Assembly (NCBI GenBank): GCA_903884065.1
Contig: CAISDL010000128.1
Coordinates: forward strand, 1 to 64,000
DNA length: 64,000 nucleotides
From: an uncultured Actinomycetes bacterium
GTDB lineage: Bacteria; Actinomycetota; Actinomycetes; Mycobacteriales; Mycobacteriaceae
Reading direction: 5' to 3'
Part shown: positions 1-9,355 of the stretch, piece by piece
Numbering within the stretch: position 1 is the first letter of the stretch
How the letters are laid out: each line of letters starts with the position of its first letter
Program-made: the position numbers and the translations under genes
Notes under the pieces: model-generated
Database searches by the model: none
The model's input: only the letters and a program-made list of their open reading frames with translations
What the model was told of the DNA's origin: nothing

Positions 1-1455
1 ACCGTCGCCGTCGCCGTCACCGGCGACACCACCGCCGAACCCACCGAAGCCTTCACCGTCACCCTGACCAACCCGGTCGGAGCCACCCTGGGCACCGCGA
101 CGGCCACCGGAACCATCACCAACGACGACGTCGCGGTCACCGCACCGCCGGTGGCGGCGCAGACCAAGGTGTTGGCCGCCTATTACCCCGAGTGGGGCAT
201 CTACGGGCGCAATTTCCAGGTCGCCGATATCCCTGCCGAGCAGCTCACCCACGTCATCTATTCATTCCTCAATTTGACGAGTACCGGTGAGGTCGCGCTC
301 TACGACAGCTACGCGGCCGTGGAGAAGCGCTTCACCGCAGCAGAATCGGTGTCCGGCGAGGCTGATCAGTGGTACTACCCGCCGACTGACCCGCGCTCGC
401 AGCAGACGGTGTGGGGCAATTTCAACCAGCTGGCTCAGCTCAAGCAGAAGTACCCGAAGCTGCGGGTGAACATCGCTCTCGGCGGCTGGACGCTGTCGTC
501 AAACTTCAGCTCGGTCGCCTCAACCGCGGCAGGCCGGGAGAAGCTGGCGAACTCCCTCGTGACTTTCCTCGATACCTACCGGATGTTCGACGGGATCGAC
601 TTCGACTGGGAGTATCCCGGCGGCGGAGGCCTGGCCGGCAACTCGGTCAGCCCCGACGACGGCGCGAACTACGCCGCACTTCTTCAGCTTGTGCGCACCA
701 AGCTGGACGTCCTCGGCGCTCAGCAGGGCCGTACTTATGAGATCTCGGTGGCCTCGCCGGCGGGCTACGACAAGATCGCCAACTTCAACCTCGCCGGACT
801 GGCGCCGAGCGTGGACTATTTCAACGTGATGGCCTACGACTTCCATGGGACCTGGGAGAAGACCACGGGCCACCAGTCCGCCTTCACCGGTGACCCCAAC
901 GGATACGACGTCAAGACCGCGATCGAGCTCTACCTCGCCTCGGGCGTTGCTCCCGGCAAGATCGTGCTGGGCGCGCCCGCGTACACCCGGGCCTGGAGTG
1001 GTGTAGCCAACGGTGGCGACGGCGGATACCTGGAGACCACCAGCGGAGCGGCGCCGGGCACGTTCGAGGCCGGCAGCTACGACTACAAGGATCTGCTGGC
1101 CCAGCTGAAGGACCCCAACAGTGGGTGGAAGCTGTACTGGGACGACAATGCTCAGGCGGCGTATCTCTACAACCAGTCGAAGGGGCTGTTCAGTTCGTTC
1201 GAGACACCGACGTCGATCGCGCAGAAATCGCAGTGGGCCGAGGCCCTGGGCCTGCGGGGGATGATGTTCTGGGACATCACCAATGATGCCGTCGGCTCAC
1301 CGGAGAGCCTCGTCAAGGCGGCCTACTCGTCGTGGGTTCTCGGCAACACCCTGGCGGCGATACGGGCGAACTCGAGTCTGACCGGTGAAGTGATCATCGG
1401 GGGAGACGGAGCGATCTCCGCCCTTCCTGTGACGACGCAGAAGACGCCGATCTGA
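1..1455 (+). CDS. GH18 chitinase, C-terminal part (5' end outside window)
   Basis: Secreted endochitinase-type glycoside hydrolase that would cut beta-1,4-GlcNAc chains. The frame is open from base 1, so the start lies upstream. About the first 43 residues are the end of a Calx-beta-like repeat ([17 protein letters not shown], then GTITNDD), followed by a GH18 barrel starting near AAYYPEWG. The catalytic DxxDxDxE motif is present as [11 protein letters not shown] near base 590, with Glu as the proton donor. The downstream NVMAYDFHG and FWDITND segments fit GH18 strands 6 and 8. The Calx-beta part suggests a large modular surface or secreted protein. A strong hairpin follows. The family call is secure; true length and export signal cannot be judged here. 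Confidence 0.93.
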   Translation, partial: TVAVAVTGDTTAEPTEAFTVTLTNPVGATLGTATATGTITNDDVAVTAPPVAAQTKVLAAYYPEWGIYGRNFQVADIPAEQLTHVIYSFLNLTSTGEVALYDSYAAVEKRFTAAESVSGEADQWYYPPTDPRSQQTVWGNFNQLAQLKQKYPKLRVNIALGGWTLSSNFSSVASTAAGREKLANSLVTFLDTYRMFDGIDFDWEYPGGGGLAGNSVSPDDGANYAALLQLVRTKLDVLGAQQGRTYEISVASPAGYDKIANFNLAGLAPSVDYFNVMAYDFHGTWEKTTGHQSAFTGDPNGYDVKTAIELYLASGVAPGKIVLGAPAYTRAWSGVANGGDGGYLETTSGAAPGTFEAGSYDYKDLLAQLKDPNSGWKLYWDDNAQAAYLYNQSKGLFSSFETPTSIAQKSQWAEALGLRGMMFWDITNDAVGSPESLVKAAYSSWVLGNTLAAIRANSSLTGEVIIGGDGAISALPVTTQKTPI

Positions 1456-1488
1456 CGGCGGAGCCGGCGGGCCGGTAGCCTCGGTACC

Positions 1489-1518
1489 GGCACCCCGCCG
1501 CCGCCGCGGCGGGGTGCC
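1489..1518 (+). terminator. Strong hairpin after chitinase gene
   Basis: A perfect 13-bp GC-rich stem (1489-1501 with 1506-1518) encloses a 4-base loop, 33 bases after the chitinase stop. There is no T-tract, as in many actinobacterial hairpin terminators. It separates the chitinase from fadE2, whose start lies 13 bases further on, so it could also act in the fadE2 leader. Confidence 0.55.
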
Positions 1519-1531
1519 CTATCGTGGCGTT

Positions 1532-2761
1532 ATGGATTTCGCCCTCTCCGCCAAGGCCGCCGATTATCACCAGCGCCTGACCGACTTCATGGTCGGCGAG
1601 GTGCTGCCGGCCGAGAAGTCCTACGACGAATATCGGGCAGCGGCAGGGCCGGGCGACTTCACCGTTCCTCCGGTCGTTGAGGAGTTGAAGAAGAAGGCCA
1701 GGGCCCAGGGGCTGTGGAATCTGTTCCTGCCGGCCGAGTCCGGGCTGACCAACCTGGAATACGCGCCGCTGGCCGAGTTGTCCGGTTGGAGCACCGAGAT
1801 CGCGCCCGAGGCGATCAACTGCGCAGCCCCGGACACCGGCAACATGGAAGTGCTGCACATGTTCGGTAATACCGAGCAGAAGAAGCAGTGGCTCGAGCCG
1901 CTGCTGGCCGGTGAGATCCGCAGCGCATTCTCGATGACCGAGCCGGCGGTGGCGTCCAGCGACGCGCGCAACATCCAGACCGAGATCACCCGCGACGGCG
2001 ACGACTACATCATCAACGGCCGCAAGTGGTGGACCTCCGGCGCCAACGATCCGCGCTGCAAGGTCCTGATCGTCATGGGCCGCACCAACCCCGACGCCGC
2101 GTCGCATCAGCAGCAGTCGATGATCCTGGTGCCCGTCGACACCCCGGGCGTGAACATCCTGCGCTCGACGTCGGTGTTCGGCTGGCAGGACCAGCACGGC
2201 CACGCCGAGATCGTCTATGACAACGTCCGGGTCCCGGCATCGAACCTGCTGGCCGAGGAGGGCATGGGCTTCGCGATCGCGCAGGCACGCCTGGGCCCGG
2301 GGCGCATCCACCACTGCATGCGCGCCATCGGAGTGGCCGAGCGCGCCCTGGCGCTGATGACCGAACGCGCCCGGACCCGCATCGCATTCGGCAAGCCGCT
2401 GGCCGAGCAGGGCATGGTTCAGCAACAGATCGCGTTGTCCCGCAACGAGATCGACCAGGCCCGCCTGCTGTGCGAGAAGGCGGCGTGGACCATCGACCAG
2501 CACGGCAACCGCGCCGCGTTCAGCCTGGTGTCGCAGATCAAGTCGGTGGCACCGTTGATGGCGTGCACGGTGATCGACCGGGCCATCCAGGTGCACGGTG
2601 GCGCGGGTGTCAGCGACGATTTCCCGCTGGCCCGAATGTACGGCTGGCAGCGTTCCATGCGGATTTTCGACGGGCCCGACGAGGTGCACTTCCGGACCAT
2701 CGCCAAGGCCGAACTCGGCCGCGAGCCCAGCGCTCTGGCGGCGGCGGTGACGCGGGGGTGA
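1532..2761 (+). CDS. fadE2: Acyl-CoA dehydrogenase, FadE2-like
   Basis: FAD-dependent acyl-CoA dehydrogenase of beta-oxidation type, cytosolic, about 409 residues (usual family length). Visible landmarks are [13 protein letters not shown] (FAD/substrate loop), [10 protein letters not shown], and the C-terminal [18 protein letters not shown] segment typical of the ACAD10/11-like branch. An in-frame GTG lies upstream at 1514, but ATG 1532 fits the family start MDFALS. The stop overlaps the next gene's GTG (GTGA), so the two are translationally coupled. The same pairing with ptpB occurs in M. tuberculosis (Rv0154c-Rv0153c), which supports the symbol. The in vivo acyl substrate is not evident. 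Confidence 0.9.
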   Translation: MDFALSAKAADYHQRLTDFMVGEVLPAEKSYDEYRAAAGPGDFTVPPVVEELKKKARAQGLWNLFLPAESGLTNLEYAPLAELSGWSTEIAPEAINCAAPDTGNMEVLHMFGNTEQKKQWLEPLLAGEIRSAFSMTEPAVASSDARNIQTEITRDGDDYIINGRKWWTSGANDPRCKVLIVMGRTNPDAASHQQQSMILVPVDTPGVNILRSTSVFGWQDQHGHAEIVYDNVRVPASNLLAEEGMGFAIAQARLGPGRIHHCMRAIGVAERALALMTERARTRIAFGKPLAEQGMVQQQIALSRNEIDQARLLCEKAAWTIDQHGNRAAFSLVSQIKSVAPLMACTVIDRAIQVHGGAGVSDDFPLARMYGWQRSMRIFDGPDEVHFRTIAKAELGREPSALAAAVTRG

Positions 2762-3585
2762 ACCCGGAATCGGCCCACGGCCACGAAAGGCTCTCCGGCG
2801 CATGGAATTTTCGTGATGTCGCCGAGACGGCGGGACTGCGGCCGGGCCGGCTGTTTCGTTCCAGTGAATTGAGCCACCTCGACGACGCCGGCCGGAGCGC
2901 GTTGGCCGCCCTCGGCGTGACCGACGTGGCCGACCTGCGCTCGCCGGTCGAAGTGCAACGCCGCGGGGCCGGCGCCGTGCCGGATGGCGTTGAGGTGCAT
3001 AACCTTCCATTCCCCGAGGTGTCCCACCATCATGACGACGAGGCCGCAGATGCTCAGGCCCCGCACGAGTCGAGTTGGCAGAAGATGATGACGGAGTACT
3101 CCGATGAGGATCCGTCGGTTGCCGCCCAGCGGTGGATGACGAGCGAGTACGAGCGGTTCCCGATCCTCGGCGGTTCCCGGCGGGCGGTACGGCAGATCGT
3201 CACCCTGCTCGGTGCGGGCCGGCCGGTTCTGGTGCACTGCTTCGCCGGCAAGGACCGCACCGGGTTTGCCGTCGCGGTGGCGCTGGAGGCGGCCGGGGTG
3301 CAGCCGGATGACATCCTGGCCGACTATCTGCGCAGCAACGACGCGGTCGGCTCGCTGCGGAATGCGATCCTGACGACGATGCGCAGCCGCGAGGGCGTGA
3401 CCGATGAGGTGGTGTCGTTCGCCGAATCCCGCCTGACCGACGAGGTTCTCGGTGTGCGCGAGCAGTACCTGGTCAGCGCCCGGCGGGTGCTCGACGAAAC
3501 CCACGGCGGCCTTTCGGGTTACCTGGATGCCGCCGGTGTGACGGCCGAGGACGTGGCGCAGCTCCGCGGCCAGCTGCTGGGTTAG
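2758..3585 (+). CDS. ptpB: PtpB-type protein tyrosine/lipid phosphatase
   Basis: Phosphatase of the mycobacterial PtpB family, about 275 residues (M. tuberculosis PtpB is 276). The signature loop [11 protein letters not shown] contains the HCX5R motif, with nucleophilic Cys near residue 161 and Arg near 167; the lysine inside the loop is characteristic of PtpB and its phosphoinositide activity. The N-terminal [10 protein letters not shown] segment is also family-typical. GTG 2758 overlaps the fadE2 stop and was chosen for that coupling. The 3' end overlaps the convergent DUF456 gene by 4 bases. M. tuberculosis PtpB is secreted, but no signal peptide is visible here. Confidence 0.93.
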   Translation: MNPESAHGHERLSGAWNFRDVAETAGLRPGRLFRSSELSHLDDAGRSALAALGVTDVADLRSPVEVQRRGAGAVPDGVEVHNLPFPEVSHHHDDEAADAQAPHESSWQKMMTEYSDEDPSVAAQRWMTSEYERFPILGGSRRAVRQIVTLLGAGRPVLVHCFAGKDRTGFAVAVALEAAGVQPDDILADYLRSNDAVGSLRNAILTTMRSREGVTDEVVSFAESRLTDEVLGVREQYLVSARRVLDETHGGLSGYLDAAGVTAEDVAQLRGQLLG

Positions 3586-4061
3586 ACGAAGACCCCGACG
3601 ACCCACGCCCCGGCGGCGAGCAGGGCGGCTGACAGTTCAACGCCCACCGACAGCGCGACGCCTTTGACGGCGTGGACGGTGGACGCCCAGGCCCGGCGTT
3701 GATCGCGCCGCTGCACGAGTTCGGCGAGGTAGACCCCCAACACGAAGCCGACCAGTAATCCAGCTACCGGGATCACGAAGAAGCCGACGATTCCGAGCAC
3801 AGCTCCGGCCGCCAGGGTCCGACCGTTGACATCGGCAGCCCGCATCCGACGAGCCGGCCACAGGTACTTGACCAGGATCCCGGCTCCGAGCACGGCGGTC
3901 GCCACACCCAGAACCACCCACGACACCGTGGTGTGCTCGAGGTATGCCCACACCGCAATCGCCGCCCAGACCAGCAGGGTTCCGGGTAGCAGCGGAACGA
4001 GGATGCCCACCAGACCGATGGCGATCGCCACCGCGACCAGGATCAGACCGCCGGTGCTCAT
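3582..4061 (-). CDS. DUF456 membrane protein
   Basis: Small polytopic membrane protein of about 159 residues matching the DUF456 pattern: Gly-rich hydrophobic segments (GLILVAVAIAIGLVGILVPL; VLGIVGFFVIPVAGLLVGF) with the conserved LPGTLLVW stretch after the first helix. ATG 4061 is chosen because residues encoded further upstream are arginine-rich and not membrane-like. The function of the family is unknown. It is convergent with ptpB (4-base overlap) and lies 55 bases from the DUF1989 gene on the same strand, so it may be the last gene of that operon. Confidence 0.8.
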   Translation of the reverse strand: MSTGGLILVAVAIAIGLVGILVPLLPGTLLVWAAIAVWAYLEHTTVSWVVLGVATAVLGAGILVKYLWPARRMRAADVNGRTLAAGAVLGIVGFFVIPVAGLLVGFVLGVYLAELVQRRDQRRAWASTVHAVKGVALSVGVELSAALLAAGAWVVGVFV

Positions 4062-4116
4062 GCGGTTGAACCTACGTGTTGGCGTTCTCCATCGAAAGGA
4101 TCTGGTCGTGAGCCGT

Positions 4117-4731
4117 CTAGGGCGAGATCTCCAGGCCCAACGATGTGCAACGGTCGCCGTTGATCGGTTCGAGGTCCATCGCGCAGGCCGTGACGATGAC
4201 ATAGATCGGCGCCTCGGCTCGAAGGGTGACCGAGTCGCCGGGACGGGTGAGTGCCGGCAGCGCAGCAAGGGACCCGTCCGGGCCGACCGGGGTGCGCTGG
4301 AAGAGGTTCACCGGATCCGGGATGTGCAGCGGATGCCAATCAACCGCCGCGGCGGCGATCCGGAAGTTCTCGCTGCAACTCGGGTGGTAGCCCTGATACC
4401 CGAGTACCGAATACATTTCAGCGCTGCACGGCGAAGCGAGCATGTCGTGCACACCGGGTGAATCGTCGCGTTCGAAGGTGAGCAACGGCCGGTACGCGGT
4501 GCTGACGAAGGACTCGCCGACCGCAGGGAAAAGCCGCCCGCTCACGACTCTGGTGGCCGACGGGCTGAGCCACTCCGTCAGGTCCTCGGCGAGCACCGCG
4601 AACAGGTCCGCGACCTGGCTCCCCTCGACGTCGACGATTCGGATTCGGTGGCCGGGCGACATCTCGACGATCACCCCGGACTGCGGGGCAATTTCGATGG
4701 TCGTCGGAGTGTCGCTTGTAGGCACCGTCAC
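4117..4731 (-). CDS. DUF1989 (urea carboxylase-associated) family protein
   Basis: About 204 residues of the DUF1989 family, often annotated urea carboxylase-associated. Conserved features visible are VDVEGSQVADLFAV, then YRPLLTFERDDSPGVHDMLASPC, the CSENFRIA segment, and a Cys near the end (VTACAMDLEPIN). Family members probably bind a metal through conserved Cys/His residues, but no urea carboxylase or aminomethyltransferase gene lies nearby, so the role is open. Start GTG 4731 overlaps the stop of the upstream 44-codon remnant (GTGA), suggesting it was, and may still be, translated by coupling from the SDR transcript. Confidence 0.82.
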   Translation of the reverse strand: MTVPTSDTPTTIEIAPQSGVIVEMSPGHRIRIVDVEGSQVADLFAVLAEDLTEWLSPSATRVVSGRLFPAVGESFVSTAYRPLLTFERDDSPGVHDMLASPCSAEMYSVLGYQGYHPSCSENFRIAAAAVDWHPLHIPDPVNLFQRTPVGPDGSLAALPALTRPGDSVTLRAEAPIYVIVTACAMDLEPINGDRCTSLGLEISP

Positions 4732-4862
4732 GGCACCAGGACCACCTTGCCGTAGACGAGCAGCGAAACCGCTTGTGCGTCATCGAGTTCGGCCGGATCA
4801 ACGACGTCGGTATAGACCAGACCTGACGGTCCGGTCAGCTCCTGGGCGACAAGAGCTTTCAC
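4728..4862 (-). pseudogene. Collapsed NADPH:quinone oxidoreductase remnant
   Basis: A 44-codon frame runs from GTG 4862 to TGA 4728. Its first 23 residues (VKALVAQELTGPSGLVYTDV, then VDP) look like the N-terminus of a zinc-free quinone oxidoreductase of the MDR superfamily, and its last residues (YGKVVLVP) look like the C-terminus of the same family. The roughly 280 residues that should lie between, including the Rossmann fold, are absent. The simplest reading is a large in-frame internal deletion. In M. tuberculosis the SDR Rv0148 is followed by quinone oxidoreductase Rv0149, and the upstream neighbour here is the Rv0148-like SDR, which supports the origin. A functional microprotein is possible but less likely. 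Confidence 0.7.
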
Positions 4863-4865
4863 CCG

Positions 4866-5726
4866 CTAGAGCTTGAACGCGGCGGGCTCTGGGGCCGACA
4901 GGTCGTCGATCTGCGACCAGTGCGCAGCCACGTCATCGACACTGGGCACCTGCTCGAAGGTCACGCCCCTGTTCTGGAACAGCGCCACGCGTTGCACCTT
5001 GCCGCCACCGACGATGAACACCGACGCGGTGTCGGGCACCTCCTCGGTGCAGAGGTAGGCCATCACCGGGGCGACGTACTCGGGGGTGAGCTTCTCGAAC
5101 ACCGCCGGCGGCAGGATGTCCTCGGTCATCCGGGTGGCTGCGATCGGGGCCAGTGCGTTGGCCTTGATGTTGTACTTCGCGCCCTCCTGGGCCAGCGTGT
5201 TGATCAGGCCCACCAGGCCGAGCTTGGCGGCGCTGTAGTTGGCCTGGCCGAAGTTGCCGAACAGGCCACTGGTGGAGGTGGCGACGACGATCCGGCCGTA
5301 GCTCTGCTCGCGGAAGTGCGGCCAGGCGGCGCGGATCACGTTGTATCCGCCGTAGAGATGGACCTTGAGCACCGAATCCCAGGCCTCATTGGTCATCTTG
5401 TGGAAGGTGCCGTCGCGCAGGATTCCGGCGTTGCTCACCACGCCGTGGATGGCGCCGAACTCGTCGAGGGCGGTCTTGACGATGTTCTCGGCGCCCTCGG
5501 CTTCGGCGACACTGTCGTAGTTGGCGACGGCGCGGCCGCCGGCCTCCTTGATCTCGGTGACGACCTGGTCGGCCATCGAGTGCCCGGCACCGGTCCCGTC
5601 GCGCGAGCCGCCGAGGTCGTTGACGACGACGCAGGCGCCCTCCTTGGCCAGGGTCAGCGCGTACTCGCGGCCCAGTCCGCCGCCGGCACCGGTGACGACG
5701 ATGACTCGATCCTGAACTCCGGGCAT
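4866..5726 (-). CDS. Short-chain dehydrogenase (Rv0148-like)
   Basis: NAD(P)-dependent SDR of 286 residues, similar to the dehydrogenase part of peroxisomal multifunctional beta-oxidation enzymes. Seen directly: TGAGGGLGREYAL (cofactor GxxxGxG), NNAG-equivalent VSNAGILRD, catalytic Ser in VATSTSGLFG and YSAAK (Tyr-x3-Lys). The KMTNEAWDSVLKVHLYG segment fits the 3-hydroxyacyl-CoA dehydrogenase branch. It probably oxidises a 3-hydroxyacyl-CoA or related substrate. The start is ATG 5726. It heads an apparent operon with the oxidoreductase remnant and DUF1989 gene. Length and context match M. tuberculosis Rv0148. Confidence 0.88.
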   Translation of the reverse strand: MPGVQDRVIVVTGAGGGLGREYALTLAKEGACVVVNDLGGSRDGTGAGHSMADQVVTEIKEAGGRAVANYDSVAEAEGAENIVKTALDEFGAIHGVVSNAGILRDGTFHKMTNEAWDSVLKVHLYGGYNVIRAAWPHFREQSYGRIVVATSTSGLFGNFGQANYSAAKLGLVGLINTLAQEGAKYNIKANALAPIAATRMTEDILPPAVFEKLTPEYVAPVMAYLCTEEVPDTASVFIVGGGKVQRVALFQNRGVTFEQVPSVDDVAAHWSQIDDLSAPEPAAFKL

Positions 5727-5831
5727 GAAGGGTCCTCCCTAGCGTGTCGGGCGGGGGAATTCACCGCCGTGGGCCATGGTAGCCAGCCGCGTTACCGCCG
5801 AATCCGACCGCCTCATGCAAGGGTGTCCGAC

Positions 5832-7723
<1,892 letters not shown>

Positions 7724-7732
7724 TTAGACAAG

Positions 7733-8368
7733 CTATCCGGTGCGCTTCCAGGGCCCGGTGTCGAGCAACCTGATGAATTCGTCGGTGATGGCGGCCAAGC
7801 GATCCTGACCGCCCACGAAGCCGGCGTAGAAGCCCAGCCCCCAGAGTGCTGCCACCAGCATCTCCGCCGCCGCCTCGGGGTCGAGGTCGTGGCGCAGTTC
7901 GCCGCTGTCGATCCCATCGCGCACCGCGGCCGACGCGAAGTCGCGGGTGTGCTGCAGGGAGTCGGCGCCCTCGGCACTCAACTCCGGGTGACGCTGGCAC
8001 TCCAGAACCGACGTCACCAGAAACGACGCCGCCGACCCGTTGTCGTTCTGTGCGTCCACGGCGGCCCGCACGAAAGCGTGCACCCGCCCGGCCAAAGTCT
8101 GCTCGGCCTCGGCCCCCTTGAGTCCGGCGGCGATCACGACACCGTTGGTCTCCGCAACCACCTGGCGGTACAGAACCTGCTTGCTGGCGTAGTAGTGGTT
8201 GATGGCCGGACGGGTCAGATCGGCGCGCGCCGCGATCTCCTGGAAAGTCGCGGCGTCGTAGCCCAACTCCCCGAAGACCTCGCGGGCGGCGCGCAGAATC
8301 CGACCGCGTGTCTGAGCAGATTTCGCTGCAGGCGGCCGACCGGGTCCACGTCTCGCGGTCTTCAGCAC
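7733..8368 (-). CDS. TetR family regulator (Rv0144-like)
   Basis: About 211 residues. The N-terminal DNA-binding domain shows TRGRILRAAREVFGELGYDA and the recognition-helix segment RPAINHYYASKQVLYRQVV, a clear TetR helix-turn-helix. The C-terminal ligand domain is unremarkable. The Arg/Pro-rich N-terminal tail (ARRGPGRPPAAK) is common in actinobacterial TetR proteins. It is upstream of and co-directional with the methyltransferase gene. An inverted repeat pair at 8386-8484, starting 17 bases upstream of its start, is a candidate operator. The ligand is unknown. Confidence 0.88.
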   Translation of the reverse strand: MLKTARRGPGRPPAAKSAQTRGRILRAAREVFGELGYDAATFQEIAARADLTRPAINHYYASKQVLYRQVVAETNGVVIAAGLKGAEAEQTLAGRVHAFVRAAVDAQNDNGSAASFLVTSVLECQRHPELSAEGADSLQHTRDFASAAVRDGIDSGELRHDLDPEAAAEMLVAALWGLGFYAGFVGGQDRLAAITDEFIRLLDTGPWKRTG

Positions 8369-8385
8369 ACCACGATTCTGCCAGA

Positions 8386-8484
8386 TGCAACCATCCCGCG
8401 GCTATCGGGTGGTCCGGTAACCCGTCTCCGTGACTGTGCTGCGGGATGTGATCAAACGTGGCATCCATCACCGGGATGGTTGCA
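8386..8484. promoter_or_regulatory. Inverted 12-bp repeat pair between two divergent TetR genes
   Basis: TGCAACCATCCC at 8386-8397 recurs as its exact reverse complement GGGATGGTTGCA at 8473-8484, 75 bases apart. The pair lies in the 389-bp space between the divergent TetR genes (8369-8757). The rest of this gap has no convincing gene. Binding by either TetR protein is an inference. Confidence 0.4.
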
Positions 8485-8757
8485 CTGCTTACTAATTCAC
8501 GCCCCAGGCGGCTGCTGCCGCGGACCGTCGAACGGGCGCGTAACGCGCGATCGGATCGCCGTTTCCCGGATGTGGCCGTCGCCAGTGGAAGCGACTATCC
8601 CACCATGGCGGATGCGGGTCTCGTTGCCTACAAAACCGACCCACAGTTTGCTAAAAATGCCGCACCCTGCGCAAGATTTCCCGCAGCCGGACGCTGCAGG
8701 GCGATTCGGCCGGAACGTCTGCCCCGTCCCGAACCACCGCCGGCGCCACGAGGCCTA

Positions 8758-9333
8758 ATGTCTGTGTCCATGCCCATCGTCGCGGCACGCGTGTCCTACT
8801 TCGAAGCCGGCCTGGAGATCCTCGCCGACCTCGGGTTCGGCGGACTCAAACTGGCCGAGGTGTGCAGCCGCCTCGGCGTCACGTCGGGGTCGTTCTACCA
8901 CTACTTCACCGGGTGGGGCGCCTACACCAGCGATCTCATCGCCTATTGGCGCCAGGACCGTACGGTGCGGATCATCGACGTCATCCGTTCGCAGCCGAAT
9001 CCACGCAAGCGCATCGAATCGATCATCGAGGTGGCCCTGTCCCTGCCACACAGCGCGGAAGCGGCCATCCGGGCCTGGAGTGCGGTAGACCCGGAGGTGC
9101 TCGCAGTGCAGCGGGAGGTCGACCAGCAACGGTTCGAGATCACCTACGAATCGGCCTTCGAGATCGCCCACGACGAAGCCCAGGCGCGCGCCTACGCCAA
9201 CCTGGCCACCTACCTGTTCCTGGGCTACGAACAGACCACCCTGCCGCGGGAACTGGGGATGTTCGAGTGGATGTGCAACACCATGCTCGACGATCTGGAG
9301 GCCGGACGATTCGCCGACGTGCCCGCACCGTAA
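8758..9333 (+). CDS. TetR family regulator, probably of the FUSC exporter
   Basis: About 191 residues with an N-terminal TetR-type helix-turn-helix: YFEAGLEILADLGFGGLKLA, then SRLGVTSGSFYHYFTGW. The frame stays open far upstream, but the upstream residues are low-quality (Arg/Pro-rich) and ATG 8758 begins just before the DNA-binding domain. The C-terminal part should bind a ligand that is not predictable. The gene ends 22 bases before a large FUSC-type membrane protein on the same strand, the usual arrangement of a local repressor and the exporter it controls. Confidence 0.85.
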   Translation: MSVSMPIVAARVSYFEAGLEILADLGFGGLKLAEVCSRLGVTSGSFYHYFTGWGAYTSDLIAYWRQDRTVRIIDVIRSQPNPRKRIESIIEVALSLPHSAEAAIRAWSAVDPEVLAVQREVDQQRFEITYESAFEIAHDEAQARAYANLATYLFLGYEQTTLPRELGMFEWMCNTMLDDLEAGRFADVPAP

Positions 9334-9355
9334 CGGCGATGGGGCCGTAACGACG

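Noticed and set aside
1394-3010. Long minus-strand frame (538 codons) opposite fadE2 and ptpB
   Set aside because: Rich in Arg, Gly and His with no domain; it is antisense to two clear genes. High GC content keeps such shadow frames open.
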